Assembly: GCA_030597345.1 (NCBI GenBank)
Contig: JAUVSA010000116.1
Location: 1 to 6,772 of the forward strand
DNA from: Bacillota bacterium
GTDB lineage: Bacteria; Armatimonadota; Hebobacteria; Hebobacterales; Hebobacteraceae
Length of the DNA: 6,772 nt
Reading direction: 5' to 3'
Below, in pieces: positions 1-6,461 of this stretch; position 1 is the stretch's first letter, and every line of letters begins with the position of its first letter. Under the pieces are notes generated by a model. That model ran no database searches and was not told where the DNA came from. It saw only the letters and a list, made by a program, of their open reading frames with translations. Made by a program: the position numbers and the translations under genes.

Positions 1-54
1 AGCAATGGCGAGGAGAGGGATCACGCCTACCTTCACTTCGGCGCCGGTGCGCAC
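1..54 (-). CDS. mlaD: MCE-domain (MlaD-like) lipid transport subunit, N-terminal 18 codons only
   Basis: Reading leftward from a GTG at 54, the frame stays open to the window edge and encodes MRTGAEVKVGVIPLLAIA. This resembles the start of MCE/MlaD proteins, which begin with a short charged segment (E-x-K-V-G) running into a single membrane anchor. A GGAGG Shine-Dalgarno site (complement of 61-65) lies 6 nt upstream. The gene follows mlaF by 32 nt on the same strand, where the MCE subunit is expected in mlaFED-type operons. MlaD-family proteins are anchored in the inner membrane, form a periplasmic hexamer and bind the lipid handled by the MlaE/MlaF core. Only the beginning is visible, so the MCE domain itself is not seen; the call rests on the leader motif, the ribosome site and the context. 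Confidence 0.72.
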   Translation of the reverse strand, partial: MRTGAEVKVGVIPLLAIA

Positions 55-86
55 GGGTTACCTCCGCCTGGTCAGTGGTGGCCTCT

Positions 87-866
87 CTACTGCTGGCCTC
101 TCTCTGTCATGGGTCCCTCCGAAGCGCCGGAGAGAAACTGCCTAACGGCCGCGTCAGAGCTGGTCTCCAGCTCGACGATGGGCGCGAGGGCCAGGAACCG
201 CCCCTCGTGCAGCACGGCGGCGCGGTCGCAGACGCGGCGAAGGCTCCGCACGGCGTGGGAGACAATGATCGAAGTGACGCCGACCCGCTCGCGGAGGTGC
301 TGGATCAAGTTGTCAATGGCGGCCGCCGAAATCGGATCGAGACCCGCGGTGGGCTCATCATAGAGCATTATGTGGGGCTCCAGCGCCAGCGCGCGCGCGA
401 TTCCGACGCGCTTCCGCATCCCGCCAGACAACTGCGCGGGCAACCGATCTTCGCTGCCGGACATGGCGACCATCTCGAGCAGCTCCGCAACCCACCGGGC
501 CCGGTCTCCCCCCGCACGCCGCCGATGTTCCACCAGGGGCAGCGCTATGTTCTCGGCTACCGTCATGGAATCGAAAAGGGCCGCGCCCTGGAAGACCATT
601 CCCATGTCGATGCGGACCTCGTCCAGCTCGGGCTCGTCGAGCCCCGTGATGTCCGTACCGTTGATGTAGACGCGGCCGGCAGTCGGCGCGATGAGTCCCA
701 TTATGAGGCGCAGGAGGGTCGTCTTTCCGGTCCCGCTGCGCCCCATCACCCCCACGATCTCTCCCGGCTGAACCCTGAGATCGATGTCGTCAAGCACGCG
801 GACGCTGTCGACCACGTAGCTTAGTCTCTCGAGCCGAATGGGCGAAGTGGCGGCGTTCATGGTCAC
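87..866 (-). CDS. mlaF: MlaF-like ABC transporter ATP-binding protein
   Basis: ATPase subunit of an Mla/MCE-type lipid transporter, acting at the cytoplasmic face of the inner membrane with MlaE and the MCE protein. All core ABC motifs are visible in 259 residues, a normal length: Walker A GRSGTGKTT (42-50), Q-loop VFQGAALFDSMTV (91-103, the sequence style typical of MlaF), signature LSGGM (146-150), Walker B IMLYDE (166-171) with D-loop AGLD, and the H-loop histidine H204. The residue after the H-loop histidine is Ala (VSHAV) where Asp or Glu is usual. The C-terminal tail ends in a VRQFLSG segment, as in MlaF proteins. The start is GTG at 866, whose G is shared with the mlaE TAG stop; an ATG two codons later is an alternative. 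The overlap implies translational coupling. It could serve another MCE system (for example a Ttg2 or plant TGD-like one), but the family is clear. Confidence 0.93.
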   Translation of the reverse strand: MTMNAATSPIRLERLSYVVDSVRVLDDIDLRVQPGEIVGVMGRSGTGKTTLLRLIMGLIAPTAGRVYINGTDITGLDEPELDEVRIDMGMVFQGAALFDSMTVAENIALPLVEHRRRAGGDRARWVAELLEMVAMSGSEDRLPAQLSGGMRKRVGIARALALEPHIMLYDEPTAGLDPISAAAIDNLIQHLRERVGVTSIIVSHAVRSLRRVCDRAAVLHEGRFLALAPIVELETSSDAAVRQFLSGASEGPMTERGQQ

Positions 867-1627
867 TAGCGAAATATCGCGGCGGTTAGCAAGAGGTTAG
901 CCGCATAGATCAGGACGATGCTGAGGACAACGGCGCTGGTAGTGGCGCGACCCACCCCGGCGGCCCCAGCGGTCGCGCGCAGACCCTGCCGGCAGCCGAC
1001 CAGGGCGATGATGAGGCCGAAGACTACGGTCTTGGCGACTCCGCCGTAGAGATCGCGGGGCGAGAGCCACTGCTGGACAGAAGCGATGTACTCGCCGGAG
1101 CTGACGCCGAAGTGCGCAGAGACGGCGAAAGCGCCGAGGATGCCAGCCGCGTCAGCGATGACGGCGAGGATGGGGAGCATTATGACACACGCCAGCAAGC
1201 GCGGGAGCACGAGAAATCGGATGGGGCTAATCGCGAGGGCGCGAAGGGCGTCCACCTGCTCGGTTACGGTCATCGTCCCGAGTTCGGCAGCGAAGGCCGA
1301 TCCCACGCGGGCCGCCACCACTACTCCGCACAGAGCGGGCCCCAGTTCCCGGGCGATGGCGACTGCGGTCCCCCCACCGAAATAGCTGGAGGCGCCGAAA
1401 CGAACCATGAGGACGGCCGTGTGCCAACCCCAGGCCATCCCGACACAAAGGAGGGTGACAAGGACGATCGGGAGGGAACCGCTGCCGGCTACGGCCATCT
1501 GTTGGGCCGTGCGGCGAAGGCCGACCCGTCCGCGGGCCAGGTAGGACAGCGAGCGGACGAGCAACAGGACGCAGTCGCCGAAAAAATCGAAGGCGGCAAA
1601 GACCTGGCGGCCGATGGCTCTGAGCAT
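866..1627 (-). CDS. mlaE: MlaE-like ABC transporter permease
   Basis: Integral inner-membrane permease of the MCE/Mla lipid transporter (MlaE/YrbE family); 253 residues is the family's usual size. The family signature is nearly intact at residues 93-143: RELGPALCGVVVAARVGSAF, followed by AAELGTMTVTEQVDALRAL and a PIRFLVLPR segment. Hydrophobic stretches at about 51-64, 85-105, 138-170, 200-212 and 231-250 fit the expected membrane core, with an amphipathic N-terminus (1-25) as in solved MlaE structures. The ATG at 1627 follows the pdxT stop by 10 nt, and its ribosome site (GTGAGG) overlaps that stop, so expression is likely coupled to pdxT. The gene ends within the mlaF start (TAGTG). MlaE probably pairs as a homodimer with two MlaF subunits; this is family knowledge, not seen here. 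Confidence 0.94.
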   Translation of the reverse strand: MLRAIGRQVFAAFDFFGDCVLLLVRSLSYLARGRVGLRRTAQQMAVAGSGSLPIVLVTLLCVGMAWGWHTAVLMVRFGASSYFGGGTAVAIARELGPALCGVVVAARVGSAFAAELGTMTVTEQVDALRALAISPIRFLVLPRLLACVIMLPILAVIADAAGILGAFAVSAHFGVSSGEYIASVQQWLSPRDLYGGVAKTVVFGLIIALVGCRQGLRATAGAAGVGRATTSAVVLSIVLIYAANLLLTAAIFR

Positions 1628-1637
1628 TTCGTCTGCC

Positions 1638-2207
1638 TCACCGCATGGACAAGAAGTACTGGTGGATGCGAGGGTCGGAAGTCAGTTCAGGATGAAAAGA
1701 GAGGGCCAGCATTCGGCCCTGGCGGGCCGCGACAACATGCCCGTTGTGCCTAGCCAGCACCTGCACCTCCGGCCCCACCGCCATGATAATGGGTGCACGG
1801 ATGAACACCGCCCGGATGGGCGGGCCGTCGATCTCCTCCACCTCGAGGTCAGCCTCAAAGCTGTCAGTCTGTCGGCCGAAGGCGTTGCGCTCGACGGTGA
1901 TGTCCATGACGGCAAGCGACGGCTGGTCCTCCGCGGCCGCGCCAATCTTCTTCGCCATAAGTATCATGCCCGCGCATGTCCCGAGCAGTGGCTTGCCAGA
2001 GGCGACGAAATCAGTCACCGGTTGCAGCAGGCCATATCGGTCCATAAGCTTGCCGATGGTAGTGCTTTCGCCACCGGGCAAGATCAGCGCCTCGCACACG
2101 GCGATCTCCTCCGCCGTGCGCACGGGCCCCGCCTCTATCCCCAGGCGCCGCAGGGCCTCCAGATGCTCTCGCACCGCTCCTTGGACTGCCAGCACGCCAA
2201 CCGCCAA
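1638..2207 (-). CDS. pdxT: PdxT, glutaminase subunit of pyridoxal 5'-phosphate synthase
   Basis: Class I glutamine amidotransferase that hydrolyses glutamine and channels ammonia to PdxS for PLP synthesis. Numbered from the TTG at 2207, the 189-residue product shows the oxyanion region LPGGEST (43-49), the nucleophile in GTCAG (C78), the conserved RNAFGRQ (107-113), FIRAP (135-139), and the rest of the triad in FHPE (H172, E174), all at positions expected for the family. I chose the TTG at 2207 because it gives the canonical start (M-A-V-G-V-L-A-V-Q-G) and has GAGGGAG 6 nt upstream. A longer reading from another TTG at 2240 adds 11 arginine-rich residues not expected in PdxT, and an in-frame TAG lies upstream, so no ATG start exists. 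It lies 150 nt after pdxS and 10 nt before mlaE on the same strand. Confidence 0.96.
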   Translation of the reverse strand: MAVGVLAVQGAVREHLEALRRLGIEAGPVRTAEEIAVCEALILPGGESTTIGKLMDRYGLLQPVTDFVASGKPLLGTCAGMILMAKKIGAAAEDQPSLAVMDITVERNAFGRQTDSFEADLEVEEIDGPPIRAVFIRAPIIMAVGPEVQVLARHNGHVVAARQGRMLALSFHPELTSDPRIHQYFLSMR

Positions 2208-2220
2208 TATCCGCTCCCTC
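2208..2220 (-). promoter_or_regulatory. pdxT ribosome binding site
   Basis: On the minus strand GAGGGAG (2220-2214) sits 6 nt before the TTG at 2207. This is the main reason for preferring that start over the upstream TTG at 2240. A weak start codon with a good ribosome site may tune PdxT output against PdxS. Confidence 0.65.
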
Positions 2221-2240
2221 AGCCTAGCTCGCGGCGACAA

Positions 2241-2357
2241 ATGCGTATCGTGTGGGATCCCGACATAGCACGGAAGCGATGCCTGCTAACTGAAAGCCGG
2301 GCGGCAGCATGAGAAAGTCCGCAGGCCGTCGCAGCGAGACAGCACCCTCGCGCCGTG
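2241..2357 (-). other. pdxS-pdxT intergenic spacer
   Basis: The gap between pdxS and pdxT is 117 nt to the TTG at 2240, or 150 nt to the preferred start, which is long for genes that are usually nearly contiguous. Just after the pdxS stop the minus strand has AGCAC and GTGCT separated by 9 nt, a possible small hairpin, but with no T-run, so it is not a typical terminator. A 28-codon ATG reading frame (MLPPGFQL..., ending just before pdxT) has no ribosome site. I see no convincing promoter or gene here. Confidence 0.4.
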
Positions 2358-3242
2358 CTACCAGCCGCGGGTCTGCAGCAGCTCCTTCTCGTCCAGCTTG
2401 GCGATATCGAGCCCCGGCATCGCTTCTCCGATTCCTTCCGAAACCCGGGCCACGACTTCCGGCTTGTCGTAATAGGTGGTAGCTTCGACGATGGCGCGAG
2501 CCCGGCCCACGGGGTCCTTCGATTTGAAGATGCCGGACCCCACGAAGACGGCCTCGGCCCCCAACTGCATGAGCAGGGCGGCGTCGGCCGGGGTGGCTAG
2601 GCCGCCGGCGGCGAAATTGGGCACAGGCAGCTTGCCCGCGCGAGCGACCTCGCAGACCTGGGCGTAAGGAGCGCCGAGATCTTTCGCCGCGGCCATGAGT
2701 TCCTCGTGCCGCAGACCGGCGAGGCGCCGGATCTCAGACTGCACGAGACGCATGTGGCGCACTGCCTCCACCACATTCCCGCTGCCCGCCTCTCCCTTCG
2801 TGCGGATCATGGCCGCACCCTCGCCGATGCGACGGAGCGCCTCTCCCAAGTTGCGACAGCCGCATACGAAGGGCACCTTGTATGCGTGCTTATCGACATG
2901 GAACTGCTCGTCGGCAGGAGTGAGGACCTCGCTCTCGTCGATGAAATCCACGCCTAGGGCCTCCAGCACCTGGGCCTCGGCGAAGTGCCCGATGCGCACT
3001 TTCGCCATCACCGGGATGGTGACGGTGCCCATGATCTCCTTGATCTTGACCGGGTCGGCCATCCGCGCGACGCCGCCCTGCGCCCGGATGTCCGCGGGCA
3101 CTCGCTCCAACGCCATCACGGCGACCGCGCCCGCCTCCTCCGCGATCTTCGCTTGCTCGGCATCGATAACGTCCATGATGACCCCGCCCTTCAGCATCTC
3201 GGCGAGGCCGACCTTGTTCCGCCATGTGGACTGCTCTGCCAT
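2358..3242 (-). CDS. pdxS: PdxS, synthase subunit of pyridoxal 5'-phosphate synthase
   Basis: Lyase subunit of the DXP-independent vitamin B6 pathway. It condenses ribose 5-phosphate, glyceraldehyde 3-phosphate and PdxT-supplied ammonia to PLP, in a dodecamer decorated by PdxT. From the ATG at 3242 the protein is 294 residues, the standard length. The catalytic residues fall exactly at the textbook numbers for Bacillus subtilis PdxS: D24 (VIMD), K81 (MAKVRIGH) and K149 (MIRTKGEAGSG). Further family blocks are ALERVPADIRAQGGVARM (44-61), DESEVLTPADE (102-112), VPFVCGCRNLGEALRR (123-138), NFAAGGLATPADAALLMQLG (209-228) and VFVGSGIFKS (232-241). A longer reading to 3278 adds 12 residues (MCWAQKSRRRLT) not expected in the family. 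GGAGG 6 nt upstream of 3242 supports the shorter start. It is the first gene of the minus-strand operon. Confidence 0.98.
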   Translation of the reverse strand: MAEQSTWRNKVGLAEMLKGGVIMDVIDAEQAKIAEEAGAVAVMALERVPADIRAQGGVARMADPVKIKEIMGTVTIPVMAKVRIGHFAEAQVLEALGVDFIDESEVLTPADEQFHVDKHAYKVPFVCGCRNLGEALRRIGEGAAMIRTKGEAGSGNVVEAVRHMRLVQSEIRRLAGLRHEELMAAAKDLGAPYAQVCEVARAGKLPVPNFAAGGLATPADAALLMQLGAEAVFVGSGIFKSKDPVGRARAIVEATTYYDKPEVVARVSEGIGEAMPGLDIAKLDEKELLQTRGW

Positions 3243-3253
3243 GGTTAACCTCC
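3243..3253 (-). promoter_or_regulatory. pdxS ribosome binding site
   Basis: GGAGG (complement of 3249-3253) lies 6 nt before the ATG at 3242. It fixes the pdxS start there rather than at 3278. Confidence 0.8.
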
Positions 3254-3314
3254 GACGGCTCTTCTGGGCCCAGCACACCCCCCTTGGGGAATGGCTTGTG
3301 CCCGTTGACTCTCT

Positions 3315-3344
3315 ATCTTAGTACGACCGAGCCCCGCCTGGCAA
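3315..3344 (-). promoter_or_regulatory. Predicted sigma70-type promoter for pdxS operon
   Basis: On the minus strand TTGCCA (complement of 3339-3344) and TAAGAT (complement of 3315-3320) are separated by 18 nt, a fair match to sigma70 hexamers. Transcription would start near 3308, leaving about a 65-nt leader before pdxS. That leader contains the perfect 10-bp palindrome CTGGGCCCAG (3264-3273), a possible small stem or binding site of unknown meaning. Confidence 0.5.
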
Positions 3345-3366
3345 GGCCCTGGCGGCCTGCCCCGGG

Positions 3367-3396
3367 TTGACGACAACCCCATCTGGAGGCTATACT
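3367..3396 (+). promoter_or_regulatory. Predicted sigma70-type promoter for GHMP kinase and FmdB genes
   Basis: TTGACG (3367-3372) and TATACT (3391-3396) are separated by 18 nt, close to sigma70 consensus. The start point would be near 3403, about 50 nt before the kinase ATG. The -35 boxes of this promoter and the leftward pdxS promoter are 22 bp apart, so the two units are divergently transcribed from one compact region. The same TTG could be read as a long alternative kinase start, which the promoter assignment argues against. Confidence 0.65.
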
Positions 3397-3438
3397 CGAC
3401 ATAGGCGCCCGTTTCTGGCGGGCGCTGCATCCTTTCTC

Positions 3439-3453
3439 GGGAGGAGGCCGGTC
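3439..3453 (+). promoter_or_regulatory. GHMP kinase ribosome binding site
   Basis: GGGAGGAGG (3439-3447) ends 6 nt before the ATG at 3454. It supports this start over the in-frame TTG at 3367, which lies in the -35 box. Confidence 0.75.
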
Positions 3454-4461
3454 ATGATCGTGGCCGCCACTGCCCCCAGCCGCATTGATCTGTCTGGCGG
3501 GACGCTCGACCTGTATCCGCTCTATCTGTTCCTGGATGGCGGTGTCACCAATAACGCGGCCATCGACCTGTGGAGCGAGGTGCGGATCGAGACCCGGGAT
3601 GATGTCCGGGTCCAGTTGACCTCGGTGGACACAGGCCAGGAGCTGACAGCGCCCTCGGTCGCGGAGCTGCCGACGGATCGGGAGTTGGGCTTTGTGGCGC
3701 AAGTCGTCAAGTTCTACCCGCCGAAGACAGGCGTGAACGTGACGACGAACAACCGCCCGCCGCACGGTTCCGGGCTGGGTGCATCTTCCTCCTTGCTCAT
3801 TGCGCTGTCCGGAGCCTTGGACCGGATCAACGGGACCAACATGGCCCCAGAGCTCTTCGTGGATTACGGTGCGAACGTCGAGGCACAGTCTATCGGGGTG
3901 CCGACCGGAAAGCAGGACTACCTGGCGGCACTCTACGGCGGAGTCAACGCCTTCCATTTCGACGCCGCGGGCTGGAAGCGGGAGCAGCTGGTCGTGGAGG
4001 AAGAGAGGCTGCAACAGCTTGAGGAGCGGATTGTGCTGACCTTTACGGGGGAGACGCACTTCTCCGGCACCAGCAACTGGAACATGCTGAAACGGTACAT
4101 CGATGACGCCCCCGGCTCCCGGGATAACATGAGGGAGATACAGCGGGTGGCGGAGGAGATGCGCGTGGCACTGAAGGCCTTCGATATAGATCGATTTGCC
4201 GAGCTGCTTGCCCTGGAGTGGGAGTCTCGCAAGCGGCTGGCGGAGGGGGTGACGACTCCCGGGATCGACCGAATGGTCGCCGCCGCGAAGGCGGCCGGCG
4301 CGCTCGCGTCCAAGATATGTGGGGCCGGTGGCGGGGGATGCATGATCACTCTTGTTGCGGAGGGGAGACGCAAGGAAGTGGAGGCGGCGTTCGGCGCCGC
4401 CGGCGCGCAGGTCTTACCCTTCCATATCGCGCGGCAAGGATTAACCGTGAAGGAGGTTTAG
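3454..4461 (+). CDS. GHMP-family kinase, probable sugar or sugar-phosphate kinase
   Basis: Cytoplasmic ATP-dependent small-molecule kinase of the GHMP (galactokinase, homoserine, mevalonate, phosphomevalonate) fold; 335 residues from the ATG at 3454. The three family motifs are present in order: motif 1 APSRIDLSGGTLDL (7-20), motif 2 ATP-binding loop PPHGSGLGASSS (102-113), and motif 3 KICGAGGGGCMI (287-298). GKQDYLAALYGG (152-163) supplies the probable catalytic Asp (D155) and closely resembles the heptose-7-phosphate kinase (HddA)/GDP-fucose salvage branch. The substrate cannot be read from sequence: the start of the protein (GGTLDLYPLYLFL) differs from the GGGTDLP form common in HddA, and no heptose or nucleotide-sugar gene is adjacent. 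It has its own promoter and ribosome site and is followed 58 nt later by an FmdB-family gene. GHMP membership is near certain; the exact enzyme is open. Confidence 0.9.
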   Translation: MIVAATAPSRIDLSGGTLDLYPLYLFLDGGVTNNAAIDLWSEVRIETRDDVRVQLTSVDTGQELTAPSVAELPTDRELGFVAQVVKFYPPKTGVNVTTNNRPPHGSGLGASSSLLIALSGALDRINGTNMAPELFVDYGANVEAQSIGVPTGKQDYLAALYGGVNAFHFDAAGWKREQLVVEEERLQQLEERIVLTFTGETHFSGTSNWNMLKRYIDDAPGSRDNMREIQRVAEEMRVALKAFDIDRFAELLALEWESRKRLAEGVTTPGIDRMVAAAKAAGALASKICGAGGGGCMITLVAEGRRKEVEAAFGAAGAQVLPFHIARQGLTVKEV

Positions 4462-4519
4462 GTACGACGGTGCGGGACCCGGTCTGGCACCACGGACCCC
4501 CCGCGCAGCCCTACTCATC

Positions 4520-4777
4520 ATGCCGATCTACGAATACGTTTGTGTTGAGTGTTCTCATCAGTTTGAACAGTATCGAAAGGTCACCGACCGGCCGCCCAGG
4601 CGCTGTCCACAGTGTCGGGGCAAAGTGAGGAAGGTGTTCCGGCCCGTCGGCATCATCTTCAAAGGCTCGGGCTTCTACTCGACCGACTACCGGACTCCGG
4701 AGAAGAAAGAGGACACCGGCGAGTCGAAGACAGAGCTGGCGAAGGGCGCTTCCAGCAAGCGCGAGACCTCAGACTGA
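4520..4777 (+). CDS. FmdB-family zinc-ribbon protein
   Basis: Small 85-residue protein of the FmdB family (CxxC...CxxC regulatory-type domain). The N-terminus MPIYEYVCVECSHQFEQ carries the first knuckle C8-x2-C11, and RRCPQC carries the second (C29-x2-C32), which together should bind one zinc. The family's GFYSTDYR segment follows at 51-58, then a charged, low-complexity tail (EKKEDTGESK...) that is probably disordered. The family is named from the formamidase gene cluster and is often called a putative transcriptional regulator, but its biochemical role is not established. The ATG at 4520 is the only start matching the family N-terminus; no good Shine-Dalgarno site precedes it, so expression may be weak or depend on the upstream kinase. 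It probably shares the kinase transcript (58-nt gap). Its stop lies 17 nt from the convergent HD-GYP gene. Confidence 0.93.
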   Translation: MPIYEYVCVECSHQFEQYRKVTDRPPRRCPQCRGKVRKVFRPVGIIFKGSGFYSTDYRTPEKKEDTGESKTELAKGASSKRETSD

Positions 4778-4794
4778 GATCTTCTGGGCGAACG

Positions 4795-6210
4795 TCAGGA
4801 GGGGGGCTCGGCGGCAGGCTTGGGCCTTGGGATCACTCCGAGTACGCGAAGGAAGGCCTCAGTGAGGCGAGGGTCTAACTCCTTGCCGGCCGAGCGGCGA
4901 AGCGACTCCGCGGCTTCCTGCACCGACATGCCCGGGCGGGCCGGCGAGTCCGTCCGAAGGATATCGTAGACGTTCGTCACCGCCAGCAGGCGCGCCAGGA
5001 ACGGAATATCCTCGCCGGCCAGCCCCTGCGGGTACCCTTTCCCATCCCATCGCTCGTGGTGATGTCGCACCGCACCCAGCGCCGGCGCAAGGAACTCGAC
5101 CGGCTGCAGGATGGCGATGCCGATGAGAGGGTGCATACGGAGCGTCACCTCATCGCTCATGTCGAGGTGTCTGACGCGGGAGACGGATTCATCCGCCATC
5201 CCGATCTTCCCGATGTCGTGCAGGGTCGCCGCGAAGCGCAGCGTCTCCATTTCGTCGGCGCTGAGTTCCAGCTCCCTGCCAAGCTGCAGGGCGTAGTCCG
5301 TGACCCGTTCCGAATGGCCCAGGGTGTGAGGATCCTTCGCCTCTATGGCGCGCGCGAGAGCGTTAACGGTTTCCCAGTAGTTCCGCCGGAGATCTTCGTG
5401 AAGTCGCGCGTTCTGGATCGCGATACAAGCCTGCTCGGAGAACGCCTGGAGCAAGCGTCGCTCGCGCCGCGACCACTGGTGCCGAGAGGCGGCGTAGACC
5501 CGAAGCACACCGAAGACCTGATCTCCGCGGCTGAGCCGCAAACACAACACGGAAACAATGCCTTCGGCGCGGGCCTCCTCGCGATACCGAAAGCGAGGGT
5601 CCTTAGTCACATCGAGGACGGCCACCGGCCGCCCAGCGAGAACCTCTTGGTCGAGCGGGCTGTCGGCGAGGCGCAATGGACCCTTCGCCAGGTAGTCGAG
5701 GCTCAGCCCGTAGCTGGCCGCGGGCGTCAGCTCCTCCCCCTCCCGATTGAGCAGGCGAATGGAGCAGGCCTTCGCGGCGGTGATGCTGACCGCTGTCTCT
5801 GCAATAGTGCGCAGCACCTCGCTGGCGCGGAGGGATGCGTTCACGGAGCGAGAGACCTCGAGCAGGCTGGCGGCGTCCTCGCGGCGCTCCTGCAGCTTAG
5901 TGAACAGGCGCGCCGTCATCAGTCCGATGAAGTAGAACAGCACCCCCCGCACTATCATGTCCTTGGCCGCCTCCCGCGCGCCCGCCAGCGTGGGCAGGAG
6001 ACCGGCGAGAGACGCCGCGGCGAATGCCGCGACGATTCCCCCCACGTCTCCCAGCAGGTAACTTGCGGCGACGATGGGGATGTAATAGAAGTGGATGTAG
6101 CTGCTGCCACTACCCCCATCGAGGTACGCCAGCCAAGTCACAAGCACGAGTGCCAAGCCGATGCCAAGGCCTGTGGATATGGCGCCCCTATGGAGCCAGA
6201 TCCGCTTCAT
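4795..6210 (-). CDS. Membrane-anchored GAF and HD-GYP domain signalling protein
   Basis: A 471-residue predicted sensor. Residues about 13-103 hold four hydrophobic segments (roughly 13-30, 41-55, 57-75, 88-103), giving an inner-membrane anchor or sensor. A short coiled linker (about 104-128) leads to a GAF domain (about 128-270, with EVLRTIAETAVSIT and the FSEQACIAIQNARL end helix). A C-terminal HD-GYP domain (about 280-455) has GHSERV (298-303), LHDIGKIG (330-337; H331, D332), MHPLIG (H360) and HHERWDGKGYP (384-394). HD-GYP enzymes hydrolyse cyclic di-GMP using two or three metal ions. Here the aspartate usual in AVADVYDA is Asn (N413 in AVTNVYDI), the usual DRPYR is DSPAR (421-425), and the KPG-type block after HDIGKIG is absent, so activity is uncertain. 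The ATG at 6210 has a purine-rich GGAGAGG about 11 nt upstream. The gene stands alone, convergent with the FmdB gene. Confidence 0.93.
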   Translation of the reverse strand: MKRIWLHRGAISTGLGIGLALVLVTWLAYLDGGSGSSYIHFYYIPIVAASYLLGDVGGIVAAFAAASLAGLLPTLAGAREAAKDMIVRGVLFYFIGLMTARLFTKLQERREDAASLLEVSRSVNASLRASEVLRTIAETAVSITAAKACSIRLLNREGEELTPAASYGLSLDYLAKGPLRLADSPLDQEVLAGRPVAVLDVTKDPRFRYREEARAEGIVSVLCLRLSRGDQVFGVLRVYAASRHQWSRRERRLLQAFSEQACIAIQNARLHEDLRRNYWETVNALARAIEAKDPHTLGHSERVTDYALQLGRELELSADEMETLRFAATLHDIGKIGMADESVSRVRHLDMSDEVTLRMHPLIGIAILQPVEFLAPALGAVRHHHERWDGKGYPQGLAGEDIPFLARLLAVTNVYDILRTDSPARPGMSVQEAAESLRRSAGKELDPRLTEAFLRVLGVIPRPKPAAEPPS

Positions 6211-6461
6211 GCGAAGTGGGGCCTCTCCCTCTCCCTAAGATCGTGCGGGGCCAGACACTGAGCGGTGCTTCGCAATTCTCGCGCCCTCTTGGTTCGCTGG
6301 CCCGCGGTCGCCGACCTGCCGAGGCCTGAGCACCGGCTCGACAAGCGCCGACGCGCCCAACGTTGCCCCGGCCGGGCCCCGGGCCAACGGGTCCCTCGAC
6401 AAGCGACATTCCTCCTCGCCCCTCAGGGCAACCTGACGCCGCTGGCGCCGGAAAGCAGGTC
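6211..6461. other. Intergenic region upstream of the HD-GYP gene, no gene seen
   Basis: Short GC-rich reading frames exist on both strands, but none has a recognisable domain, a good ribosome site or plausible composition (arginine, proline and glycine runs typical of chance frames). I could not find a convincing leftward promoter for the HD-GYP gene. No tRNA-like T-loop or terminator was seen. Confidence 0.45.

Noticed and set aside
75..824. A 249-codon plus-strand frame antisense to mlaF
   Set aside because: It overlaps a complete ABC ATPase on the other strand and shows no motif of its own.
1614..2312. A 232-codon plus-strand frame over pdxT
   Set aside because: It is a shadow of pdxT; the minus strand carries the complete glutaminase triad.
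3313..4059. A 248-codon minus-strand frame over the GHMP kinase
   Set aside because: The plus strand encodes all three GHMP motifs with a good promoter and ribosome site; the antisense frame has no recognisable features.
4760..4800. Possible bidirectional terminator between the convergent FmdB and HD-GYP genes
   Set aside because: Only CTCAG-A-CTGAG and AGATCT palindromes are present, too short or with too small a loop, and there is no T-run.
5056..6261. A 401-codon open frame on the plus strand, antisense to the HD-GYP gene
   Set aside because: It is the complement of a gene with clear domain motifs; its composition (rich in R, H, G, Q, A) is typical of mirror frames in GC-rich DNA and no domain is recognisable.
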